The notes under the pieces are model-generated. The model saw nothing but the letters and a program-made list of their open reading frames with translations, searched no databases and had not been told where the DNA came from. The translations under genes were made by a program, and so were the position numbers. From Paraburkholderia terricola (GTDB lineage: Bacteria > Pseudomonadota > Gammaproteobacteria > Burkholderiales > Burkholderiaceae), in contig NZ_FRAB01000011.1 in NCBI RefSeq assembly GCF_900142195.1, positions 1 through 64,000 on the forward strand: a stretch of 64,000 bases of DNA, given 5' to 3'. Shown here piece after piece: positions 27,280 to 35,981 of this stretch (positions are counted from its first letter, which is position 1; each line of letters opens with the position of its first letter).

Positions 27280-27993
27280 ATGAAGCTCACCGATTTCAAG
27301 GTCCTGACGTTCGACGTCGTCGGCACACTCATCGACTTCGAGCGCGGCGTGCTCGCCTCCGTGCGGCGCCTCGGCGGCGCGGCGGCGAAGGACCTCAGCG
27401 ACGATCAGATCTTCGAGCCGTACATGCGCGGCCGCGCGGCGTTCCCCGGACGTTCGAGCCACGAAATGGCGAACGTGTATCTGTCGCTGGCGAAGGAACT
27501 GAATTTGCCTGACGACCCGCAATCGGCCGCCGCGTTCCAGCGCGACGTGCTCGAATGGCCCGCGTTCGCGGATTCCGTCGCGGCGCTCAAGCGCTTGCGC
27601 AAGCACTACCGCCTCGTCGCGATGACGAACGCGGACCGCGTCGCATTGTCGGCGTATGCGCACACGCTCGGCGATCCGTTCGACGACACCGTGTGCTGCG
27701 ACGAAACCGGCGTCGCCAAGCCGGACCCGCAGTTCTTCGCGTACAACCGCGGCCGCCAGGCGGCCTTCGGCTACAAGTTCAGCGAGATCCTGCACACCGC
27801 GCAGAGCCAGTACCACGATATCGGCATCGCCACGCAGCTCGGCTACGCGACCTGCTGGATCGAGCGCCGTCAGGGCAGCAAGGGCTTCGGCGCGACGCCG
27901 GTGCCCGAGGCCGTCACCACGCCGACGTTCAGGTTCGCGACGCTCGCCGCGCTCGCGGACGCCGTCGAAGCCGAAGCGCGCCTCGCCGCGTAA
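27280..27993 (+). CDS. HAD-superfamily hydrolase, haloacid-dehalogenase-type II like
   Basis: 237 aa. Motif I is LTFDVVGTLIDFE with the nucleophile Asp; motif II VAMTNAD; motif III Lys in GVAKPDPQFF; motif IV Asp in HDIGIATQLGYATCW. The cap inserted between motifs I and II is of type C1. The family includes L-2-haloacid dehalogenases and phosphatases; DVVGT rather than DxDGT leans toward the dehalogenase-like branch. AAAGGATGATTTC precedes the ATG. It lies between the ABC ATPase and the FAD amine oxidase and may act on a phosphorylated or substituted intermediate (inference). Confidence 0.9.
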   Translation: MKLTDFKVLTFDVVGTLIDFERGVLASVRRLGGAAAKDLSDDQIFEPYMRGRAAFPGRSSHEMANVYLSLAKELNLPDDPQSAAAFQRDVLEWPAFADSVAALKRLRKHYRLVAMTNADRVALSAYAHTLGDPFDDTVCCDETGVAKPDPQFFAYNRGRQAAFGYKFSEILHTAQSQYHDIGIATQLGYATCWIERRQGSKGFGATPVPEAVTTPTFRFATLAALADAVEAEARLAA

Positions 27994-27997
27994 CGCC

Positions 27998-29389
27998 ATG
28001 CCCGCGCCGGATAAGCAGCCGGATAAGCAGCCGGATAAGCAGCCGGATAAGCAGCCGCATAACCAGCCGCATAACCAGCCGCATAACCAGCCGGACTCGC
28101 TCTGGCGCGCGCTCGCCGCCGCATCGCCCGATGAAAGCGCGGCGCTCGGCACGCCGCTGACGCGCGATCTCGACGTCGAAGTCGCGGTGATCGGCGCGGG
28201 CTACTCGGGCCTCGCGGCCGCCTATGCGCTGCAAAAGCGCGGCGTCGAATGCGTGGTGCTCGATGCGAACCCGGTCGGCTGGGGCGCGAGCGGGCGCAAT
28301 GGCGGCGTGGTGTCGTCGAAGTTCAGGCTGTCGTTTCCGGCGATCCACGCGCTGCACGGCCTCGACACCGCGAAGCGCATGCACCGGCTCGCGCACGACG
28401 GCGTGCGCGTCGTCGAATCGCTGCTCGACGAGTTCGGGCTCGAACGCGCCCGCTTCGAGCACACCGGCAGCCTGCGCTGCGCGCACACCGAGCGCGCGTT
28501 CGCGTCGATCCGCGCCGAGGCCGACTGGGTGCGCACGACCCTCGGCGATACCTCGATGACCGTGCAATCGCGCGATGAAGTCACGCGCGAGACGGGTTCC
28601 AAGGGCTTTGTCGGCGGCGTGCTGAGCGCGGACGCCGGCACGATCCTGCCGCTCGAATACGTGCGCGGCCTCGCGCGCGGCATCGCGCGGCGCGGCGTGC
28701 CGATCCACGAATCGACGCCGGTGCTAGAGATGCGCCGCGCGCCCGGCGACACGCGGGTCACGCTGCGCACGCCCGGCGGCACGGTGCGCGCGAAACAGGT
28801 GATCGTCGCGACCAATGCCTATTCCGACCTCACGCCCGCGACCTCGCCCTATCAACGCGAACTCGTGCCGTTTCGCAGCGCGATGATCGCCACCGAACGC
28901 CTTCCCGCCGAACTCGACGCGCGCCTGATGGTCGAGCGCCGCAGCTACACCGAAACGCGGCGCATGATGAAGTGGTTCCGCAAGGTGGACGGCCGCATGC
29001 TGTTCGGCGGACGCGACGCGTTCGGCAAGGAAGGCCAAACGACCGGCTTCGACGCGTTGCAGCGCGCGATGGTCGCGCTGTTTCCCGAACTCGCGGACCT
29101 GCGCGTGGCGTATCGCTGGTCGGGCTATGTGGGCATGACGTTCAACTCGCTGCCGCACGTTGGCCGCAGCGACGACGCCACGACCTTTTGTCTGGGGTAT
29201 AACGGAGCAGGCGTCGCGATGGCGAGTCTGCTCGGACAACACGCCGCCGCGCTCGCGCTCGGCGAGACGCCCGAGCTTTCGCTGCTCGCCGCGCCCGGCC
29301 TGCGCCCCGTGCCCTTTCATTCGCTGCGCGCGCCGGGCGTGAGGCTCGTCGCCGCGTGGTATCAGTTTCTCGACGCTGTAGGTGCATGA
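27998..29389 (+). CDS. FAD-dependent amine oxidoreductase (PuuB/DAO-like)
   Basis: 463 aa. After a repetitive N-terminus (residues 5-32 are four DKQP then three HNQP units) comes the DAO-type Rossmann motif VAVIGAGYSGLAAAYALQKRG; GASGRNGGVVSSKF binds FAD. Later, VGMTFNSLPHVGRSDDATTFCLGYNGAGVAM is the C-terminal FAD motif. The closest known activity type is gamma-glutamylputrescine oxidase or a related amine oxidase, giving an aldehyde plus H2O2 or reduced acceptor. The aldehyde would suit the ALDH encoded downstream. The start follows the HAD stop by a few bases, and its own stop overlaps the permease start. Confidence 0.91.
   Translation: MPAPDKQPDKQPDKQPDKQPHNQPHNQPHNQPDSLWRALAAASPDESAALGTPLTRDLDVEVAVIGAGYSGLAAAYALQKRGVECVVLDANPVGWGASGRNGGVVSSKFRLSFPAIHALHGLDTAKRMHRLAHDGVRVVESLLDEFGLERARFEHTGSLRCAHTERAFASIRAEADWVRTTLGDTSMTVQSRDEVTRETGSKGFVGGVLSADAGTILPLEYVRGLARGIARRGVPIHESTPVLEMRRAPGDTRVTLRTPGGTVRAKQVIVATNAYSDLTPATSPYQRELVPFRSAMIATERLPAELDARLMVERRSYTETRRMMKWFRKVDGRMLFGGRDAFGKEGQTTGFDALQRAMVALFPELADLRVAYRWSGYVGMTFNSLPHVGRSDDATTFCLGYNGAGVAMASLLGQHAAALALGETPELSLLAAPGLRPVPFHSLRAPGVRLVAAWYQFLDAVGA
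28010..28093. repeat. 12-bp in-frame tandem repeat (DKQP x4, HNQP x3)
   Basis: Seven 12-base units at the 5' end of the FAD oxidoreductase gene: four of GATAAGCAGCCG then three of CATAACCAGCCG. Being a multiple of three, length changes keep the frame, so the protein's N-terminal tail can vary between strains. Confidence 0.95.
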
Positions 29390-30294
29390 TGACAACCGCC
29401 AAGCGGATGCTCCAGGAACCCACCTTGATCCAGGCCACCGAGTCCGATCCCGCCACGCGCCACCAGCGGCGCGAGGATCGCACGATGCTTCTGCTGATGA
29501 CGCCCGCGCTCCTCGTGATCGTGGTGCTGCTCGTCGTGCCGCTCGCGTGGCTGTCGTGGCAATCCATCTGGCACGACGGCTTCACGCTCGACAACTATCG
29601 GCGCATGTTCACGGGCGCCTACGTCGACACGTTCCTGCTCACGTTCAAGCTGAGCATCGTCGTGACCGTCATCACGCTGGCGCTCGGCTATCCGGTTGCG
29701 TATCTCGCGGCCTCGCTGCCGCCGAAACTCAGCGCGCTCGTGCTCGGCATGGTGATCCTGCCGTTCTGGACCAGCGTGCTCGTGCGCACTTATGCGTGGC
29801 TCGTGCTGTTGCAGCGCACGGGGCTCGTCAACAAGGCGCTGATCGCCTCGGGCCTGATCGACCGGCCCGTGCAACTCGCGTACAACCAGTTCGGCACGAT
29901 CCTCGCGATGGTTCATATCCTGCTGCCGTTCATGGTGCTGCCGCTCTATTCGGCGATGCAGAAAATCCCGCCGAATCTCTCGCAAGCGGGCGCGAGCCTG
30001 GGCGGCTCGCCGCTGCACGTATTCCTGCGCGTGTTCCTGCCGCTGTCGATGAGCGGCGTATTCGCCGGCGTCACGCTCGTATTCGTGCTGTGCCTCGGCT
30101 TCTACATCACGCCTGAACTGATGGGCGGCGGCAAGTCGATCATGGTGTCGATGGTGGTGAGCCGCAACGTCGAGATCTACAACAGTTGGGGCGCGGCGAG
30201 CGCGGTGAGCGTCGTGCTGCTCGTCTGCGTGGGCGCGATCTTCTATGCCGCGAGCCGCGTCGTGCCGCTCGAAAAAACCCTGGGGGCGAAATGA
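29386..30294 (+). CDS. ABC transporter permease (PotB-like)
   Basis: 302 aa with about six membrane segments. The EAA loop (GASLGGSPLHVFLRVFLPLSMSG) is the ATPase contact. The first 30 residues are cytoplasmic and basic (ATRHQRREDR). It overlaps the preceding FAD oxidoreductase stop (ATGA) and the second permease start (ATGA), so all three are cotranslated. Either of two adjacent ATGs (29386, 29389) can be the start. It forms the channel with the PotC-like permease next to it. Confidence 0.93.
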   Translation: MMTTAKRMLQEPTLIQATESDPATRHQRREDRTMLLLMTPALLVIVVLLVVPLAWLSWQSIWHDGFTLDNYRRMFTGAYVDTFLLTFKLSIVVTVITLALGYPVAYLAASLPPKLSALVLGMVILPFWTSVLVRTYAWLVLLQRTGLVNKALIASGLIDRPVQLAYNQFGTILAMVHILLPFMVLPLYSAMQKIPPNLSQAGASLGGSPLHVFLRVFLPLSMSGVFAGVTLVFVLCLGFYITPELMGGGKSIMVSMVVSRNVEIYNSWGAASAVSVVLLVCVGAIFYAASRVVPLEKTLGAK

Positions 30295-31085
30295 ACAGGC
30301 TCTCGTTCGGACGCATCGTGCTCGGCGCAACGGTCGTGCTGATCCTGCTGTTCCTGATGGTGCCGGTGCTGATCGTCGTGCCGCTGTCGTTCTCCGACAC
30401 GCGCTTCATGACCTTCCCGCCGCCCGCCTACTCGCTGCGCTGGTATCACTCGTTCTTCGACAACCCCGCGTGGATCGATGCCGCGCGCACCACGCTCATC
30501 GCGTCGAGCGCCGCCGCGCTGATCGCCACGCCGCTCGGCGTGTGCGCCGCCTACGCGATCCAGAACGGCACGCACTGGATCATGCGCTATCTGCGCACGC
30601 TGCTGATGCTGCCGTTGATGGTGCCGATCATCATCGTCGCGGTGGGCGTGTTTTTCGTCTACTCGCAGGCGGGCTATGTGAATACGCTCGGCGGCCTGAT
30701 TCTCGCCGACACGATGCTCGGGCTGCCGTATGTGCTGATTTCGGTCGGCGCGGATCTGCGCACCTTCGACCGCACCCAGGAGATGGTCGCGCGCAGCCTC
30801 GGCATGAACCGCTTTCGCAGCTTCATGGCGGTGACGCTGCCGCAGATCAAGGCGAGCGTGATTTCCGGCGCGGTGTTCGTGTTCATCCAGGCGCTCGACG
30901 AAACCGTGGTCGCGCTGTTCGTGTCGGGCGGCACCAATCAGACGCTCACGCGCCGCATGTTCGTCACCTTGCGCGACGAGATCGACCCCACCATCGCCGC
31001 GATCAGCACGATGCTTACCGCGCTGACGCTGTGCCTCGTGATGATCGTCGTGGTGAGCCGCCGCTCCAGCGCGGCGCGCGCCTGA
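30291..31085 (+). CDS. ABC transporter permease (PotC-like)
   Basis: 264 aa with about six membrane segments: a first helix from residue 8 and a late EAA loop, RSLGMNRFRSFMAVTLPQIKASVISG. It pairs with the PotB-like permease and PotA-type ATPase. Overlap with the upstream stop (ATGA) indicates coupling. This is the last transport gene of the plus-strand arm; the ALDH gene follows after 27 bases. The pair's order and size match spermidine/putrescine importers. Confidence 0.93.
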   Translation: MNRLSFGRIVLGATVVLILLFLMVPVLIVVPLSFSDTRFMTFPPPAYSLRWYHSFFDNPAWIDAARTTLIASSAAALIATPLGVCAAYAIQNGTHWIMRYLRTLLMLPLMVPIIIVAVGVFFVYSQAGYVNTLGGLILADTMLGLPYVLISVGADLRTFDRTQEMVARSLGMNRFRSFMAVTLPQIKASVISGAVFVFIQALDETVVALFVSGGTNQTLTRRMFVTLRDEIDPTIAAISTMLTALTLCLVMIVVVSRRSSAARA

Positions 31086-31112
31086 ACCCATCCTTCAAAA
31101 ACCCTCTACGCC

Positions 31113-32540
31113 ATGACCAATGCACTGAAGTTCTATATCGACGGCAAATGGGTCGAGCCGTCGGGCGCCGCTCGCCTGCCCGTCATCGATCCCTGCACCG
31201 AGGAAGCGATTGCCGAAGTGGCGATGGGCACGCCCGCCGACATCGATCGCGCGGTGGCGGCCGCAAAGCATGCGTTCACCTCGTTCTCGCAAACCATGCC
31301 CGCCGAGCGCCTCACGCTGATCCGCCGCATTCTCGACGTGTTTCTCGAACGCCACGACGAAATGGGCGAGACGATTTCGCGCGAGTTGGGCGCGCCGCGC
31401 GCGATGGCGCATGCGTGGCAGGCGGGGATCGGCCGGCGGCATCTGGAAGAACTGATCCGCACTTGCGAGAGCTTCGCCTGGCAGCGCAAGAAAGGCACCA
31501 CGCTCATCAATCACGAGCCGGTGGGCGTGGTCGCGCTCATCACGCCGTGGAACTGGCCGATCAATCAGATCGTCTGCAAGGCCGCGCCCGCGATCGCGGC
31601 CGGCTGCACGATGGTGCTCAAGCCGAGCGAAGTCACGCCGTTGAACGCGCTGCTGTTCGCGGAGATCCTGGACGCCGCGGGCGTGCCGCCCGGCGTCTTC
31701 AATCTCGTCAACGGCGACGGGCCGAGCGTCGGCGCGGCGCTTGCCGCGCATCCCGACGTGGACATGGTGTCGTTCACCGGCTCGACGCGCGCGGGCATCG
31801 AGATCGCGAAGCTCGCCGCGCCGACCGTCAAGCGCGTGCACCAGGAACTCGGCGGCAAGTCGGCCAACATCCTGCTGGACGACGTGGATTTCGAAGCGGC
31901 CGTGACCGCGGGCGTCAACGCGTGCTTCGGCAACAGCGGTCAGTCGTGCAACGCGCCGACGCGCATGCTCGTGCCCGCGGCGCGTCACGACGAAGCGGCG
32001 CAGATCGCACGGCGCGCGGCTAAGGCGCAGTGCGTCGGCCCCGCCGACCACGAACGCACGACCATGGGACCGGTGGTCAGCAGCGTGCAGTTCGAGCGGG
32101 TGGAGCGGCTGATCGCGGCCGGCATCGAGGAAGGCGCGCGCGTCGTGGCGGGTGGCCTCGGCCGTCCGCCGGGTCTCGAACGCGGCTATTACGTGCAGCC
32201 GACCGTGTTCGCGAACGTGCGGCCCTCGATGACGATCGCGCGCGAGGAAATCTTCGGACCGGTGCTCGCGATCATGCCGTATCGCGATGAAGAAGAGGCG
32301 ATTGCCATGGCCAACGACAGCCCTTTCGGCCTCGCGGCCTATGTTCAATCCGCCGACCTGGAACGCGCGCGGCGCGTGGCGTTCAGGTTGCGCGCGGGCA
32401 GCGTGTACCTGAACTATCCGTCGTGGGATGCGGGCTCGCCTTTCGGCGGATACAAGCAGTCGGGCAATGGGCGCGAATACGCCGAGTGGGGCCTGGAGGC
32501 GTTTCTCGAAGTGAAGGGAATCGTGGGGTTTGGCGATTGA
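31113..32540 (+). CDS. Aldehyde dehydrogenase family protein
   Basis: 475 aa NAD(P)-dependent enzyme. Catalytic Glu sits in QELGGKSANILLDD, and the nucleophilic Cys in NSGQSCNAPTRML. The cofactor motif is FTGSTRAGIEIAKLAAPT. It oxidises an aldehyde to the acid; the aldehyde is probably produced by the amine oxidase or by the GMC dehydrogenase encoded nearby. It lacks a clear ribosome site, and the ATG follows the permease by 27 bases, probably on the same message. It is convergent with the GMC gene, leaving 30 bases between the ends. Confidence 0.93.
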   Translation: MTNALKFYIDGKWVEPSGAARLPVIDPCTEEAIAEVAMGTPADIDRAVAAAKHAFTSFSQTMPAERLTLIRRILDVFLERHDEMGETISRELGAPRAMAHAWQAGIGRRHLEELIRTCESFAWQRKKGTTLINHEPVGVVALITPWNWPINQIVCKAAPAIAAGCTMVLKPSEVTPLNALLFAEILDAAGVPPGVFNLVNGDGPSVGAALAAHPDVDMVSFTGSTRAGIEIAKLAAPTVKRVHQELGGKSANILLDDVDFEAAVTAGVNACFGNSGQSCNAPTRMLVPAARHDEAAQIARRAAKAQCVGPADHERTTMGPVVSSVQFERVERLIAAGIEEGARVVAGGLGRPPGLERGYYVQPTVFANVRPSMTIAREEIFGPVLAIMPYRDEEEAIAMANDSPFGLAAYVQSADLERARRVAFRLRAGSVYLNYPSWDAGSPFGGYKQSGNGREYAEWGLEAFLEVKGIVGFGD

Positions 32541-32570
32541 TGGCAACTTAAGCGAAGGCGCGCGGGGCGA

Positions 32571-34256
32571 TCAGCGCCCTCGCAGCCTGTCCGCGATGCG
32601 CTCCGCGATCATGATGGTCGGCACATTCGTGTTGGCGCAAGGTATCGACGGCATCAGCGACGCATCGCACACATAGAGCCCGTCGACGCCGTACACCGCG
32701 CCGCGCGCATCGCACACGGCGAGCGGATCGTCGGCGGCGCCCATGCGGCAGGTTCCCGACGGATGCCACGTGCCGCCCACCGAACGCGTGACGAAACGCG
32801 TGAGCGCGTGATCGTCGGCGAGCAGATCGTCGAGCGTCACGCCTTGGGTGACCACGCGCCGCACGAGCCACCCGCGCAGCGGACCGGCGATATCCAGCAG
32901 CGCGCTCAGCGTGCCGCGCTGCAACGCGTTCCATGCACCCGGCACGGCCACGCTCGCGACGCGCGGCGAATAGCTCGAAGGCAACAGCGTGGCGCGATGT
33001 TGCGCCATCATCGGATCGGCCAGCGTGGTTGCGCCGAAGCGCAGCGCGAGCTTCAGCCGTTCGAGATCGCGTGGATCGGACAGCATGTTGAAGTCGACGG
33101 CGGGCTCGCCATGCGGGTCCGCCGACGTGAGCGTGACGCGCCCACGCGAGTACGACTTGTTCACCCAGAAGAAGATCGTGCCGAGCCGATAACCGACCGA
33201 ATGCCAGCCCGAACGCGAGAGGATCGCGCCGTGCATGTCGCCGGGCACCGTATCGCGCACGCCTGACGAAAAGCGCACGATGGCCTGCTCGTGATGTTCA
33301 TCGGGAAACGGCGTGCGGGCCGCGCGCGGCAAGACGGCGGAGACCGCGATCGACGGATGCTCCATCAGATTGCCGCCGACGCCCGGCCGATCCGCGCGCA
33401 CTTCGATGCCGAGCGCCGCGAGGTCGGCGGCGGGTCCGATGCCGCTTCGCATCAGGAGCGCGGGACTGTGGATCGCGCCCGAGCAAACGATCACCTGCGC
33501 GGCCAGCACATCCTCGGCCGCGCCGTCGTTCGCTTCGCCGCCGACGATGCGCGCACCCACCGCGCGCTTGCCGTCGAACAGCACACGCTCGACCACCCTG
33601 CCCGTGCGGATCGTGAGATTGGGCCGCGCCCGCACGGCGTCGTCGAGATAACAGACCGAAGTCGGAATGCGCTCGCCCGCCTCGCTCACCGCGATCGCCC
33701 CGATGAACGTGCCGTCCTCCCACGCCCCGTTCTGATCGTCGCGCCGCACGTGGCCGCGTGCGTCGAGCGTGGCGAGCACCGCGCGCACGAAAGGCGAGAT
33801 GCGTGCCCACTTCGCGCGCTGAATGCGAAGCGGACCGCTCGCGCCATGCAGTTCGCCGCCGAAGTCGCAATCGTGTTCGAGCTTGCGGAAATACGGCAGG
33901 CACGCGCTCCAGGTCCAGCCGTGCGCGCCGAGCGCGTGCCATTCGTCGTAGTCGGCGGGAGCGCCGCGATTGGCCATTAGCGCATTGATCGCCGAGCCGC
34001 CGCCGAGCAAACGCGCCTGTTCGTAGCGGCGTGTCGTCGCCGACGCGCTCATGCGCGCCTTCAGGCGTCGCCAGATGTTCGCCGTGTCGAGATAAGCGCG
34101 GCCCGGATAGCGGCTGCGCACCGCCGCGGGCATGTCCGTACGCGAGATATTGCGGCCCGCCTCGATGAGGCAAACCGTCTTGCCGGGGTCTTCGGACAAG
34201 CGCGCGGCCAGCACGCAGCCGGCCGAGCCGCCGCCGAGAATCAGATAGTCGATCAC
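32571..34256 (-). CDS. GMC oxidoreductase (choline dehydrogenase-like)
   Basis: 561 aa from a GTG start at 34256 without a good ribosome site. The FAD motif is LILGGGSAGCVLAARLSEDP at the N-terminus with FAD-ribose Glu in LIEAG; GMC signature 2 is VIVCSGAIHSPALLMRSGIG. The C-terminal VGGTWHPSGTCRMG supplies the active-site His. It oxidises a primary alcohol to an aldehyde, which the ALDH next to it could finish. It follows the binding-protein gene in the same direction by 103 bases. The actual alcohol is unknown; choline-type amino alcohols fit the transporter class. Confidence 0.92.
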   Translation of the reverse strand: MIDYLILGGGSAGCVLAARLSEDPGKTVCLIEAGRNISRTDMPAAVRSRYPGRAYLDTANIWRRLKARMSASATTRRYEQARLLGGGSAINALMANRGAPADYDEWHALGAHGWTWSACLPYFRKLEHDCDFGGELHGASGPLRIQRAKWARISPFVRAVLATLDARGHVRRDDQNGAWEDGTFIGAIAVSEAGERIPTSVCYLDDAVRARPNLTIRTGRVVERVLFDGKRAVGARIVGGEANDGAAEDVLAAQVIVCSGAIHSPALLMRSGIGPAADLAALGIEVRADRPGVGGNLMEHPSIAVSAVLPRAARTPFPDEHHEQAIVRFSSGVRDTVPGDMHGAILSRSGWHSVGYRLGTIFFWVNKSYSRGRVTLTSADPHGEPAVDFNMLSDPRDLERLKLALRFGATTLADPMMAQHRATLLPSSYSPRVASVAVPGAWNALQRGTLSALLDIAGPLRGWLVRRVVTQGVTLDDLLADDHALTRFVTRSVGGTWHPSGTCRMGAADDPLAVCDARGAVYGVDGLYVCDASLMPSIPCANTNVPTIMIAERIADRLRGR

Positions 34257-34359
34257 GTTCGATGAATGCGCGGGCGATGGAAGCTGCGACAGGAAACGAC
34301 CTTGCGCGCGAGCCGCTGGGTTCAGCGGCCCGCGCGCCGGTCAATGCGTTAGACCCGCC

Positions 34360-35418
34360 TCACTGCATGAACTTGAGCCAGCGCGCCTTCGCCTGGATGC
34401 CCGCGTCCGAGGCCCACCAATCTTCCGACATGAGCGCCTGCTTCGCCGCGTTCTCCGGCGAACTCGGCAGTTCGCTCGCGCGCTTCGCGTCGATCTTGCC
34501 CGTTTTGAAGGCGGCCGGATTGCCCGGACCGTAGTCGATATAACGCGGCAGATTCGCCTGCAATTCCGGCGAGACGGCGGCGTTGACGAACCTGATCGCG
34601 TCGGCGAGATTCGGCGCGTTCTTCAGCACGCACAACTGCGTGTTCTGGAGAATGCCGTCGTTGAAGGTGAAGTCGACATCGGGATTGTCCTTGCGCACGG
34701 CGCTCGCGCGGCCGTTCCAGATCATCGTCATGTCCACTTCGCCGTCGTGCAGCAATTGCGCGGACTGCCCGCCCGAGGTCCACCACACGGTCACGTCCGG
34801 CTTGATCTGCTGAAGCTTCCTGAACGCGCGATCGACGTCGAGCGGATAGAGCTTGTCGCGCGGCACGCCGTCGGCGAGCAGCGCGGCTTCGAGCACCGTC
34901 TGCGGATCGTTGCGCAGCGCGCGCGAGCCGGGAAACGCCTTCACGTTCCAGAAATCGGCCCAGCTTTGCGGCACCTTCTTCAACGTCTTCTTGTTGTAGC
35001 CGATCACCGTCGAATAGAACTCATAGGCGACCGAGTACGGCGTGCGGTATTTCTCCGGCATCGCGGCGCCGTTCGGGATCTTCGAGAAATCGAGCTTTTC
35101 CAGCAGACCCTCGCGGCCGCCGCGCAGACAGTTGGATGTCGGCGTATCCACCACGTCCCAGATCGGCTTGCCGGTGGCGGCCTGCGCCTTGATTTGCGGC
35201 CACGCGTCCGGAATGCTGTCCTGGTTGACGGTGATGTTCAGCAGCTTCGCCGCCGGGTCGAGAATCGCCTTGGTCTGCGCTTCCTGATACGTGCCGCCTT
35301 GCGAGACGAACGTGATTTTTCCCGCGGCGAAGGCGGGCGTCGGACACACAGTCGCGAGACTCGCGACCCCAAGGATCAGAACAGCGACAAGCGGGCGCAA
35401 CGTTGGCTTCTTGATCAC
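34360..35418 (-). CDS. ABC transporter substrate-binding protein, spermidine/putrescine type
   Basis: 352 aa from a GTG at 35418, eight bases after GAGG. A Sec signal peptide (MIKKPTLRPLVAVLILGVAS...PAFA) leads a PotD/PotF-like fold: ITFVSQGGTYQEAQTKAILDP, VAYEFYSTVIGYNKKTL, WWTSGGQSAQLLHDGEVDM. Such proteins bind polyamines or quaternary/amino compounds in the periplasm. It is the binding protein of the ATPase and permeases, but lies on the opposite arm and runs toward the GMC gene. A near-palindrome lies about 200 bases upstream. Confidence 0.92.
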   Translation of the reverse strand: MIKKPTLRPLVAVLILGVASLATVCPTPAFAAGKITFVSQGGTYQEAQTKAILDPAAKLLNITVNQDSIPDAWPQIKAQAATGKPIWDVVDTPTSNCLRGGREGLLEKLDFSKIPNGAAMPEKYRTPYSVAYEFYSTVIGYNKKTLKKVPQSWADFWNVKAFPGSRALRNDPQTVLEAALLADGVPRDKLYPLDVDRAFRKLQQIKPDVTVWWTSGGQSAQLLHDGEVDMTMIWNGRASAVRKDNPDVDFTFNDGILQNTQLCVLKNAPNLADAIRFVNAAVSPELQANLPRYIDYGPGNPAAFKTGKIDAKRASELPSSPENAAKQALMSEDWWASDAGIQAKARWLKFMQ

Positions 35419-35615
35419 GACTTTGTCCTCGATACGGGTGAGCGGGTGAGCGAAAAATATCGTCTATGTAATGCGGCTTTCGTCGGCGCCTCGCGCCGGC
35501 GGCGAAAACGGCGGCGATGCGGGAAACGCAAAGGGGAGCGGGCCTTATACCGCGCGTTTGATCAAAATATAGTGAGTCTAATTTGCCGCGACAACGCCGG
35601 AATTGTTTGAGGGTC

Positions 35616-35632
35616 CATGACGTCACGTTATG
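35616..35632. promoter_or_regulatory. Near-palindrome upstream of the binding-protein gene
   Basis: CATGACGT-C-ACGTTATG has arms matching in 7 of 8 positions. It sits about 200 bases ahead of the binding-protein start and close to the start of the AT-rich block. It may be a regulator site; the regulator is not identified. Confidence 0.4.
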
Positions 35633-35733
35633 ACGATCGAATGACCCGTAGCCTGCTAAGCAGGAGCGGGGATCGTGCGACGCATGCCTGGGCCAGGTTG
35701 GCCGATGAGCCCAGCGGCGCTGGGGAAAGTACC

Positions 35734-35766
35734 AATAAAAACGCGCGGCCGTTCAAGCGCCGCGCG
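35734..35766 (-). terminator. Rho-independent terminator of the small-gene pair
   Basis: Read on the minus strand, CGCGCGGC pairs with GCCGCGCG around a 9-base loop, and is followed by TTTTTATT. It is about 50 bases beyond the stop of the 41-aa gene, so it ends the message of the two small genes. Confidence 0.8.
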
Positions 35767-35815
35767 CGACTCATGGTGCGCCCGCTACGGCGCACCGCTC
35801 ATTTCCCCGTTGGAC

Positions 35816-35941
35816 TCAAGGCTGCCGCTGGCCGCCCTGGTGCTGCGGCGCTTTCTGCTGGTTCTGTTGCTGCTGGGCCTTTTCCTTGGCCGGCTCCTTC
35901 GGGTTGGCCGGCTGGGTGTTGGACTGCTTGGTATTGCTCAT
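35816..35941 (-). CDS. 41-aa Gln/Pro/Lys-rich small protein
   Basis: 41 aa, composed almost wholly of Gln, Pro, Lys, Asn and Ala (SNTKQSNTQPANPKEPAKEK at the start, then QQQQNQQK), so it is probably disordered. GGGAG is five bases ahead of the ATG. It follows the 50-aa gene by 40 bases on the same strand and ends about 50 bases before a strong terminator, so the two form one transcript. I know no function. Small disordered proteins like this are often stress or stationary-phase products. Confidence 0.6.
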   Translation of the reverse strand: MSNTKQSNTQPANPKEPAKEKAQQQQNQQKAPQHQGGQRQP

Positions 35942-35981
35942 AACGACTCCCGTGTTGAGGATGACGCGCGAGCGGCGGCAC

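Larger units (their letters stand above)
35419..35815. other. Intergenic region between the binding protein and the small-gene pair
   Basis: 397 bases. It contains the promoter side of the minus-strand binding-protein gene (AT-rich TCAAAATATAGTGAGTCTAA near 35564), a 17-base near-palindrome (35616-35632), and, at its far end, the terminator of the two small minus-strand genes. No open frame there has a ribosome site. Confidence 0.55.
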
